From: Sphingomonas sp. NBWT7
GTDB taxonomy: Bacteria; Pseudomonadota; Alphaproteobacteria; Sphingomonadales; Sphingomonadaceae
NCBI RefSeq assembly: GCF_014217605.1
Contig: NZ_CP043639.1
Span: 891,501 to 955,500 of the forward strand
Direction of reading: 5' to 3'
DNA: 64,000 bases
Program-made: the position numbers and the translations under genes
Notes under the pieces: model-generated
The model's input: the letters and a program-made list of their open reading frames with translations, nothing else
Database searches by the model: none
Told to the model about the DNA's origin: nothing
In this document: piece by piece, positions 38,025-45,176 of the stretch
How positions within the stretch are numbered: the first letter of the stretch is position 1
How the letters are laid out: every line of letters begins with the position of its first letter

Positions 38025-40201
38025 CGCGTTCCTCCCGCGGCCTTCGTCGAAACAGAACGTACCGAGGGTTCCGAGGTACCGGGCGCGATCGTATCGACCC
38101 GATAGCCGGCGGTCTCGATCGTCCGGCGCAGCAAGCTGTCTCCCGTATCCGCCGTCTCGGCCTCGATCAGGCAGACCGGACGCGTCGCGCCCGGCTCCGG
38201 CACTGTCACTGCGATCCGGCGCGGATCGATCACCTCGATCGGCTTCCCATCGATCACCGCGACCGCCACCACGGCGCCCGGCGTGTCGACCGGCATGATC
38301 TCTCCGCCAAGGCTGACGATATCGCTCGCCGCGCGGATCAGATAGCCGGTCGGTGCTTCACCTTCGTCGCGCGAATGCAGCAACAGCATCGATAGCATCT
38401 CCGCGGGGGGCTGCGTGTCGACGATCAGCGGCACGGTGCCGGAATGGTCGCTCGCCCACCAGCGCCCGCCGGCGAAGCTCAGTCGTGCCGGCGGCACCGG
38501 CTCGATACGGTCGACGGCGTCGAGCGCGATCAGGCGACGCTCACCGTCGAGCGCGACGAACATCAGCGCCGCGAAGGCCGGCGCGGCAATCTCTTCCGGT
38601 GTATCCTCAATTGTCGTCGCTGCGTAGAACATGACACCGGCGGTGCTCGCCAGCCCGGCGCAATCGAGTAGCAGCAGCGGCTCGCCCGTCTCGAGCAGCA
38701 TCTGCCCGGCGTAGATTCCCGCCGCCATCACGGCCGGTGCTGCCGGCTTCACGACGAGTTCCTGCGCGTCGATCACGGCGTCGACCGCGAGCGCGAAGCT
38801 GCCGCCGGGCAGGTTGACGATCATCAGCCGCGTACCCAGCCGATCACCGGCTTCGATCACGGCGTTGAAGGCAACGACCGGCAGGCGGCGGTCGCGCACT
38901 GTCGCGAGCAGGGCGTCACCGATCCGGTCGATCCGCACCGCGGACGCACCCACCGCCACGATCTCTTCGATCGCCTGCCGCGGCACGGCGTAACGGCTGC
39001 CACCGGCCTCGATTACGATCGCCGACAGGATCGACAGCGTCAGCGGCACCGCGATCGTCGCGGTCAATCCGCGGCCGAGCGTATTGGCCAGTCGGATCGA
39101 CCCGCCGATCTGCTCGACGTTGGTCCGCACCACATCCATGCCGACGCCGCGCCCGGACAGCGCGGTCGCCTCGTCGCGCGTCGAGAGGCCCGGCTCGAAA
39201 ACGAGCTCGAGCCACTCCCGCTCACCGAGCGCGTTCAGCGCCGCGGCGCGGGCCGGCTCCTGAACGATCCGCTTCGCCAGCAGCCGCGCGGTATCGATCC
39301 CGCGTCCGTCATCGGTGATCTCAACGATGATTTGATTGCCGCTCTGGCGCGCCGCAATGGTCAGGCGACCAGTCTCCGGCTTGCCGCTGCGCCGCCGCTC
39401 CTCGGGCGTCTCGATCCCGTGATCGATCGCGTTGCGCACCATGTGGACGAGCGGATCGCGCAGCAGTTCTATCATCTCGCGATCAAGCTCGACGTCCGCG
39501 CCGTCGATCGTCAGCGTCACCTTTTTGTCCAGTTGCGCGGCGGTGTCGCGTACCAGCCGCGGCAGCGGCGAGAACAGAGCGTCGATCGCCTGCATCCGCG
39601 TGCGCGTCACGGTGTCGCGCAGATCGGCCACCGTCAGCGAGAGGCGATCGACCGCTGCCTCGAGCGCGGGATCGCCGGTCTCGCGCAGGCGCCGCGCGAG
39701 GTCGTTGCGCGCCAGCACCATCTCTGACACGCCGCTCATCATGCGGTCGAGCAGGTCGACCGACAGGCGAATGCTGCGCACTGGCGCGCGCGATGCAGCG
39801 CTCGGTGCGCTCTTCGCCTTGATCGGTGTGACGGGTTCGCCGGCCAGAGCAGCGAGCAGCAGATCTTCGGCCGAATCGTCTAGCGCCACACCGGCATCGA
39901 TTGCCTCGACGATCTCGCCGATCCGGTCGATGATCGAGAGGACGGCGTTGACGAGCGTGGCGTCGGGCACACGATCGCCCGATCGCACGGATTGCAGCAC
40001 GTCCTCCGCCGCGTGGCTCAGCCGCGCGAGCCGTGGAAGGTCGAGGAAGCCACAGCTGCCCTTCACCGTGTGGACGAAGCGGAAGATCGAATCGAGCCGT
40101 GCGCGGTCGGCGGGATCGGCCTCCCACGCGACGATTTCACCCGAGATTGCGGCGAGCGTCTCGCGAGTCTCGGCGATGAATTCCTGCAGCAGATCGTCCA
40201 T
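38021..40201 (-). CDS. cheA: chemotaxis histidine kinase CheA
   Basis: Histidine kinase of the chemotaxis array, about 726 residues. HPt has His44 in HTVKGSCGF; the P3 dimerisation helices are at about 140-205; the P4 kinase has LVHMVRNAIDHGIE, DDGRGID and GRGVGMDVV. A CheW-like P5 follows, then a second, more divergent CheW-like domain (about 510-640). No separate P2 domain lies between HPt and P3. Start ATG 40201 gives the usual MDDLLQEF; ATG 40213 and GTG 40219 are in frame. Confidence 0.93.
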   Translation of the reverse strand: MDDLLQEFIAETRETLAAISGEIVAWEADPADRARLDSIFRFVHTVKGSCGFLDLPRLARLSHAAEDVLQSVRSGDRVPDATLVNAVLSIIDRIGEIVEAIDAGVALDDSAEDLLLAALAGEPVTPIKAKSAPSAASRAPVRSIRLSVDLLDRMMSGVSEMVLARNDLARRLRETGDPALEAAVDRLSLTVADLRDTVTRTRMQAIDALFSPLPRLVRDTAAQLDKKVTLTIDGADVELDREMIELLRDPLVHMVRNAIDHGIETPEERRRSGKPETGRLTIAARQSGNQIIVEITDDGRGIDTARLLAKRIVQEPARAAALNALGEREWLELVFEPGLSTRDEATALSGRGVGMDVVRTNVEQIGGSIRLANTLGRGLTATIAVPLTLSILSAIVIEAGGSRYAVPRQAIEEIVAVGASAVRIDRIGDALLATVRDRRLPVVAFNAVIEAGDRLGTRLMIVNLPGGSFALAVDAVIDAQELVVKPAAPAVMAAGIYAGQMLLETGEPLLLLDCAGLASTAGVMFYAATTIEDTPEEIAAPAFAALMFVALDGERRLIALDAVDRIEPVPPARLSFAGGRWWASDHSGTVPLIVDTQPPAEMLSMLLLHSRDEGEAPTGYLIRAASDIVSLGGEIMPVDTPGAVVAVAVIDGKPIEVIDPRRIAVTVPEPGATRPVCLIEAETADTGDSLLRRTIETAGYRVDTIAPGTSEPSVRSVSTKAAGGTR

Positions 40202-40224
40202 GGCCGCCGACATCTGCACCGGCA

Positions 40225-40247
40225 GCGGTAAATACCGCGTTTACCGC
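40225..40247. promoter_or_regulatory. inverted repeat in the cheA leader
   Basis: GCGGTAAA and TTTACCGC are perfect complements with a 7-base spacer, and the spacer itself contains TACCGC, giving three related half-sites. The repeat ends 11 bases before the ATG at 40213. It can fold as an RNA hairpin or act as an operator for the che operon. Confidence 0.45.
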
Positions 40248-40269
40248 AGGCGCGATGCCGAGGACGTCG

Positions 40270-40914
40270 TCACTGCGCGCGCATCGCGGCGCCGAACAGA
40301 AGCACATTTTCCCCCGGTGCGCTCACCAGCACCTTGCCGTCCGCCCCCGCGACCATCTCGTGGACCAGGAATGCCGCCGCGGCGCGCGCTGTCACCGTCT
40401 CCCCCGCGGCGCCGTTGACCAGCGTCGCGCGAAGTTCGTCGTCGAGCGTGACACGCGGTCCTTCGGCCTTGAGCACGATCTCGATCGCGCCCTCGTTCGC
40501 CTCGCCGCCGATATCGAGCGTGCCACCGCGCACCAGCGCATCGCCCGCGATCATCGCGAGGTTGAGCAGCACCTTGACGGCCGTCTTGGGCAGGAATTGC
40601 TCGTCTACCATCCAGTTGATCGTCAGCCGCTTCGCTTCGCCGAACAGCCCCTCGATCGCCTGCTGCGCCTCGCGCGTGTCGACCATTTCGCCGAACCCGC
40701 CGGCCGCGCCGAACGCGAGCCGGAAGAACTTGAGCTTCGCCGCCGAGGTCCGCGCGCTCTCCGCCAGAAGTTCCATGCACCGTTCGCGCATCGCCGGATC
40801 GGTCTCGTCGGCGAGTAGCTCGAGCCCGTTGTTGAGCGCGCCGATCGGCGACAGCAGATCGTGGCACAGGCGCGAGCAGAGCAAGCTGGCGAAATCGACG
40901 GGATCGATGGTCAT
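40270..40914 (-). CDS. chpT: histidine phosphotransferase ChpT
   Basis: Dimeric phosphotransferase that, in Caulobacter, passes phosphate from CckA to CtrA and CpdR. It is 214 residues, with the phosphorylated His in SRLCHDLLSPIGALNNGLELL and a degenerate HATPase-like C-terminal domain. This member implies a CtrA-type cell-cycle relay in the genome. It lies upstream of the che operon on the same strand but separated by 68 bases with the inverted repeat. Confidence 0.93.
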   Translation of the reverse strand: MTIDPVDFASLLCSRLCHDLLSPIGALNNGLELLADETDPAMRERCMELLAESARTSAAKLKFFRLAFGAAGGFGEMVDTREAQQAIEGLFGEAKRLTINWMVDEQFLPKTAVKVLLNLAMIAGDALVRGGTLDIGGEANEGAIEIVLKAEGPRVTLDDELRATLVNGAAGETVTARAAAAFLVHEMVAGADGKVLVSAPGENVLLFGAAMRAQ

Positions 40915-40938
40915 GTCTGGTCCATGACGCAGGCGAGT

Positions 40939-41349
40939 CTAGCGCGCAATGGCAAGCGCCACCGGATCGAAGCGGCCATGCACCGTCCCGTCGCGCACCG
41001 CGCGCCACGCCGCCACGCCGCCGTCCGCCGCGATGATCCAGAACGCGCCGTCCGCCGCAGCGGCGGCGGCATCGGTCGTTGAGGGCATGGTGCTGCCGGT
41101 CGGGTGCGAGTGATAGTGACCGATCACCGCCGGACCGCCCGCCCGCGCCGTGCGCAGCGCGTGGAACAGCACGGTGGGATCAAGTTCGAAGTGCGTCGCC
41201 GGCGTCGGATGCACGTTCGCGCACGCCACCGCGTCGCTCACTGTTGCTCCCTCGCCGAGCAGCAGGCCGCAAATCTCATCCAGCGAAGCCGTCGCCTCGG
41301 CAATGATCCGCTCCCGCAACGATCTTGAAATCTGCAGCCTGATCCCCAT
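40939..41349 (-). CDS. JAMM/MPN+ metalloprotease-like protein (Mov34 family)
   Basis: A 136-residue JAB domain protein with a complete zinc motif: Glu25 (DEICGLLLG), His80-x-His82, Ser90 and Asp93 (HSHPTGSTMPSTTD). In eukaryotes and archaea this family removes ubiquitin-like modifiers; stand-alone bacterial members may act on sulfur carriers or small conjugates. It is divergent from the RluA-family gene with an 11-base gap. Confidence 0.9.
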   Translation of the reverse strand: MGIRLQISRSLRERIIAEATASLDEICGLLLGEGATVSDAVACANVHPTPATHFELDPTVLFHALRTARAGGPAVIGHYHSHPTGSTMPSTTDAAAAAADGAFWIIAADGGVAAWRAVRDGTVHGRFDPVALAIAR

Positions 41350-41360
41350 GTACGAGAGAC

Positions 41361-42308
41361 ATGGACCGGGGGGTTTCCATCATTCAAGCGACGATCGCGG
41401 CGGCGGCTGATGGCTGGCGCCTCGATCGCGCGCTTGCCGACGTCGTGCCGACGCTATCGCGCGAGCGGTTGAAGGTGCTGATCAACGCCGGCCAGGTGAC
41501 GCGCGACGGTGTGGCGGTACGCGATCCCGCAAAGCGCGCGACCGCCGGCGATCTGTTCGCGGTCGCCGTCCCTGCCCCCGCGCCGGCGCACAACGAGGCG
41601 CAGGACATACCGCTCGTCGTCGCGTTCGAGGACGAGCATTTGATCGTCGTCGACAAGCCCGCCGGCCTCGTCGTCCACCCGGCCGCAGGCAATCTCGACG
41701 GTACGCTGGTGAATGCATTGCTGCACCATTGCGGCGGCTCGCTTTCCGGCATCGGCGGCGTTGCGCGGCCGGGAATCGTCCATCGCATCGACAAGGACAC
41801 GTCGGGGCTGATGGTCGCCGCCAAGACCGATCGGACGCACGTCGGACTGGCGAAGCAGTTCGCCGACCACTCGATCGATCGGCGCTACAAGGCGATCGTC
41901 GCCGGGCGGCCAATGCCCCCCGACGGGAAGGTCGACGCGCCGCTCGCCCGTTCGCCGCACAACCGCAAGAAGGTGGCGATTGTCGCCAACGGCAAGCGCG
42001 CCGTCACCCATTTTCGCACCGAGCATCGCCTGCGTGACGCGGCGCTGATCGAATGTCGCCTCGAAACCGGGCGGACGCATCAGGTGCGCGTGCACATGGC
42101 GTCGATCGGCCACGCCTTGCTGGGAGACCCGGTTTATAGTAGAACGAAACAGGTTCATAAGCGTACACTTGATGAACTGGCGTTCCACCGTCAGGCGCTC
42201 CACGCGGCCCGGCTCGGGTTCGTTCACCCGATAACGAACGAAATGCTGACCTTCGACAGCGTGATGCCTGCGGACATGCAGGAACTGTTCAGTCAACTCG
42301 ACGTATAG
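41361..42308 (+). CDS. RluA-family rRNA pseudouridine synthase
   Basis: Converts uridines in 23S rRNA to pseudouridine. It is 315 residues: S4 RNA-binding domain at about 18-65, then the catalytic domain with HRIDKDTSGL, Asp144 being the nucleophile. Closest in layout to RluD, but the exact sites are not proven. It lies 59 bases upstream of rpoH. Confidence 0.92.
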   Translation: MDRGVSIIQATIAAAADGWRLDRALADVVPTLSRERLKVLINAGQVTRDGVAVRDPAKRATAGDLFAVAVPAPAPAHNEAQDIPLVVAFEDEHLIVVDKPAGLVVHPAAGNLDGTLVNALLHHCGGSLSGIGGVARPGIVHRIDKDTSGLMVAAKTDRTHVGLAKQFADHSIDRRYKAIVAGRPMPPDGKVDAPLARSPHNRKKVAIVANGKRAVTHFRTEHRLRDAALIECRLETGRTHQVRVHMASIGHALLGDPVYSRTKQVHKRTLDELAFHRQALHAARLGFVHPITNEMLTFDSVMPADMQELFSQLDV

Positions 42309-42313
42309 GATCA

Positions 42314-42358
42314 AAGCGTTTCGCTGCGACGCGGCAAACGCTTCTCCGGAAAGGGAGA
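42314..42358 (+). promoter_or_regulatory. structured rpoH leader with pairable Shine-Dalgarno
   Basis: AAGCGTTT (42314-42321) and AAACGCTT (42336-42343) are perfect complements. Alternatively TCTCC (42343-42347) pairs with GGAGA (42354-42358), which is part of the Shine-Dalgarno AAGGGAGA placed 9 bases before the rpoH ATG. The two folds share base 42343, so they may be exclusive. This could be a thermosensor, as an inference. Confidence 0.4.
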
Positions 42359-42367
42359 CGACGTACC

Positions 42368-43267
42368 ATGGCAAGCGGAAACGTCCCTGCGACGATCCCC
42401 GCACTCGGCGGCGAGCAGAGCCTCAACCGCTATCTCGCCGAGATCAAGAAGTTCCCGATTCTGGCACCCGAGCAGGAATATATGCTCGCCAAGCGGTTCC
42501 AGGAACATGGAGATCCGGAGGCGGCGGCGCAACTCGTCACCAGCCACCTGCGGCTCGTCGCCAAGATTGCGATGGGCTATCGTGGCTACGGCCTGCCCGT
42601 GTCCGAGCTGATCAGCGAGGGCAACATCGGGCTGATGCAGGGTGTGAAGAAGTTCGAGCCCGATCGCGGCTTCCGCCTGGCGACGTACGCGATGTGGTGG
42701 ATCCGAGCCTCGATCCAGGAATTCATCCTGCGCTCGTGGAGCCTCGTGAAGATGGGCACCACCGCGGCGCAGAAGAAGCTGTTCTTCAATCTGCGCCGGA
42801 TGAAGGCGCGGCTCGACGCGTTCGAGGACGGCGATCTGTCGCCTGAGAACCTTCAGAAGATCGCGACTGACCTCGGCGTCAGCGAGGCGGACGTCGTCAG
42901 CATGAACCGCCGTATGGCGATGGGCGGCGACACGTCGCTCAACGTCTCGATGCGAGAGGATGGTGAGGGCCAGTGGCAGGACTGGCTGCAGGACGATGCA
43001 CCCTTGCAGGATCAGGTCGTTGCCGAGGCGCAGGAAGCCGACGTGCGCCACGGCATGCTCGTCAACGCGATGGACAGTCTCAACGATCGCGAGAAGCATA
43101 TCCTGACCGAGCGGCGTCTCACCGACGATCCCAAGACGCTTGAGGAGCTGAGCCAGGTCTACGGCGTCAGCCGCGAGCGCGTTCGCCAGATCGAGGTCCG
43201 CGCGTTCGAAAAGCTTCAAAAGGCGATGATGAAGATCGCCGGTGAAAAGAGGCTGCTGACCGCCTGA
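42368..43267 (+). CDS. rpoH: RNA polymerase sigma-32 factor RpoH
   Basis: Heat-shock sigma factor, 299 residues. Region 2 is LVTSHLRLVAKIAMGYRGYGL through GFRLATYAMWWIRASIQEF, then region 2.4/3, and region 4 has LEELSQVYGVSRERVRQIEVRAF. The RpoH box type insertion (QKKLFFNLRRMK) is present, which separates it from RpoD. Its expression may be limited by the structured leader; a terminator-like stem follows the gene. Confidence 0.97.
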   Translation: MASGNVPATIPALGGEQSLNRYLAEIKKFPILAPEQEYMLAKRFQEHGDPEAAAQLVTSHLRLVAKIAMGYRGYGLPVSELISEGNIGLMQGVKKFEPDRGFRLATYAMWWIRASIQEFILRSWSLVKMGTTAAQKKLFFNLRRMKARLDAFEDGDLSPENLQKIATDLGVSEADVVSMNRRMAMGGDTSLNVSMREDGEGQWQDWLQDDAPLQDQVVAEAQEADVRHGMLVNAMDSLNDREKHILTERRLTDDPKTLEELSQVYGVSRERVRQIEVRAFEKLQKAMMKIAGEKRLLTA

Positions 43268-43288
43268 TCACGACAGCCTGCGCTTGCC

Positions 43289-43333
43289 AGCCCCGCCCTG
43301 CCCGGCCATTCCCACCGTGCAAGGCGGGGCTTT
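43289..43333 (+). terminator. terminator-like stem after rpoH
   Basis: AGCCCCGCC (43289-43297) and GGCGGGGCT (43323-43331) form a perfect 9-bp stem with a 25-base loop, followed by a very short U run (TTTAA). It also contains the GGGG that could serve as the ribosome site for the gene starting at 43337. Confidence 0.45.
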
Positions 43334-43336
43334 AAC

Positions 43337-44092
43337 ATGTGGGCTGATATCAGGCGTCTCTATCATGACAGCGCGGCTTTCGCGGTGGCGCTGCCGATCC
43401 TCTTCTCGATCCCTGTCATCCTCGAATTCACTCAGCACGTCGTCGAGATCGACCTTGGCATGTTCGACGGCCATCGCATGGCGGCCGCGCTTGATAACCG
43501 GCGGCTAACACTCGGCTTCGCCAAGACCCTGGCGCTGATCCTGCCGGGCTATTGGTTTGTGCGGTACATGGCCTGGGATCGCGACGCGGCGCGTGCCAAG
43601 CGCGTCGTATGGCCGGCAGCCGGCCTGTTCGCGTTTCAGTTCGTGATACAAGCCTCGTTTCAATGGTACGCGCTGTTCGGCCCGTCGATTGCGGCGGCCA
43701 TGGCACTGGATGGCTCGTCGGCGACCTATGTGTCGGCTGCGTCGATTGCGCTCGCAACGATCGGCGGCGTGTATCTGACGGCATTGTTCGTCGCGTGGCC
43801 GCTCGGCAATGCAAGCATCGGCCCCCTCCGCTCGATCGCCATCATGGCTGGCAGCTTCTGGCGCGCGATCGGCTACACGATTGCCGGCGCCGTCCCGCTG
43901 ATGGCCGTCCATTACGCGCTTAACTATGGTGCGATGGGCCGGCCGCGTGCGCTCGTCTGGATCCTGCTCGGCTTGGACGCCTTGGTCGTCGGCTTCCTCG
44001 CGCTGACGACGGTCGGCGCGCATTATCTTGCCGCGCACCACGCCGCTGCGCGTAAAGGCGTAAGACTTCTACCCTCGTCCAAAATCGATTGA
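43337..44092 (+). CDS. polytopic membrane protein of unknown function
   Basis: I do not recognise the family. It is 251 residues with about six hydrophobic segments: AVALPILFSIPVILEF, LALILPGYWFV, LFAFQFVIQASFQWYALF, IALATIGGVYLTALFV, AIGYTIAGAVPLMAVH and LLGLDALVVGFLALTTVGA. A long cytosolic tail is absent. The start codon sits 3 bases after the rpoH terminator-like stem. It may belong with the following sulfotransferase gene, 15 bases downstream. Confidence 0.75.
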   Translation: MWADIRRLYHDSAAFAVALPILFSIPVILEFTQHVVEIDLGMFDGHRMAAALDNRRLTLGFAKTLALILPGYWFVRYMAWDRDAARAKRVVWPAAGLFAFQFVIQASFQWYALFGPSIAAAMALDGSSATYVSAASIALATIGGVYLTALFVAWPLGNASIGPLRSIAIMAGSFWRAIGYTIAGAVPLMAVHYALNYGAMGRPRALVWILLGLDALVVGFLALTTVGAHYLAAHHAAARKGVRLLPSSKID

Positions 44093-44107
44093 GCGCCTGA
44101 GATACGC

Positions 44108-44950
44108 GTGGCATCGACGCGCGCGGCAGGAGATCGGGCGGACGTGTCATTCGGCGACATTGAAACTGGTGGATTGCGCGACTTTCTAGTCGCCGATCGC
44201 TTCGTCGATCAATTGTGCGTGTTCATCCACGTTCCCAAGACTGCGGGTTCGTCTCTATCCGCGGAACTCGCGCGGATGCGCGCGCCGTATCACAATATCC
44301 ACCGTCGATACTTCCACGGCGGTGATACCGTGACCTTCTCCTCACTCGAAGAAGAGATCGACACGATCATCGATAGCGGCGCATTGGCCGCGGCTCGATC
44401 GTGCTCAGGACATTTCACTTGGGATCAGGCGGCCCCGATTCGTGCGGCCCGCCCCGATGCACGCTTCTTCACCTTCCTGCGCGATCCGGTGCAGCGGGTG
44501 ATCTCCGACTATCGCTACTCGCGCACGCCGACCCACCCGACCTATCGCGAGACGATCGCCCGCTTCCCGACGATCGAATCCTACGTCGAAGCGCGTGAGA
44601 CGCAGGATAAGATGGCGCGCTTCCTACTGCCCGGGGATGTTCGCGACCGAGATGCCATCGAAGCGTTCCTCACCAGCCGCTATGCCTTCGTCGGCCTGCT
44701 GGAAATGTATCCGCTGTCGTTCAATATCCTGTCGCGACTGCTCGGCGAGAATTTGCTCCCCTCAGAGCATAGGCGCAGGACCGAGAACACCGGCGACAAC
44801 GAAGTCGCCGATACGCCTGAATTGCGCGCTTTCATTCTAGATCATAACAAACGCGATCGCGACCTTTACGTAGCGGCCCATCGCCGCTTGCTGGCGATTC
44901 GAGACGAATGGCGTACGCTGCGCGCTCACGAAATGGTCGATGATCAATGA
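44108..44950 (+). CDS. sulfotransferase family 2 domain protein
   Basis: A 280-residue PAPS-dependent sulfotransferase-like protein. The 5'-phosphosulfate loop is FIHVPKTAGSS (residues 39-49) and the 3'-phosphate motif is FLRDPVQRVISDYRY. Members sulfate glycans such as heparan, chondroitin or capsule sugars. The GTG start at 44108 follows the membrane protein by 15 bases. Its location beside glycosyltransferases and the capsule genes suggests a sulfated surface sugar, though the acceptor is inferred. Confidence 0.85.
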   Translation: MASTRAAGDRADVSFGDIETGGLRDFLVADRFVDQLCVFIHVPKTAGSSLSAELARMRAPYHNIHRRYFHGGDTVTFSSLEEEIDTIIDSGALAAARSCSGHFTWDQAAPIRAARPDARFFTFLRDPVQRVISDYRYSRTPTHPTYRETIARFPTIESYVEARETQDKMARFLLPGDVRDRDAIEAFLTSRYAFVGLLEMYPLSFNILSRLLGENLLPSEHRRRTENTGDNEVADTPELRAFILDHNKRDRDLYVAAHRRLLAIRDEWRTLRAHEMVDDQ

Positions 44951-44992
44951 CGTCAACCATTCGCGCATTGTGACCGCCGAACAGGAGGCTGC

Positions 44993-45163
44993 ATGAGATT
45001 TGCGTCGATTGACTGGGAATCGGATTCGATCATCTTTTTTGCAGCGATGCTTTTCCTCGTCATGATCGTCGCGGTCGCGCTGGAGCGTCATTCTCCGCGC
45101 CGCCAGTCGCGGCGGCGTGTCCGCCGCGATGACCGTGACCGCGCGGGCGAGCTGATAGACTGA
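44993..45163 (+). CDS. small single-pass membrane protein (56 aa)
   Basis: I do not recognise the family. A textbook AGGAGG lies 4 bases before ATG 44993, which makes the frame credible. The 56 residues start MRFASIDWESD and contain one helix (IIFFAAMLFLVMIVAVAL), then a strongly basic tail with six Arg pairs or runs. It ends 13 bases before the giant glycosyltransferase (convergent). It may be a small regulator or membrane adaptor. Confidence 0.6.
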   Translation: MRFASIDWESDSIIFFAAMLFLVMIVAVALERHSPRRQSRRRVRRDDRDRAGELID

Positions 45164-45176
45164 TAGACTAGAGCAA

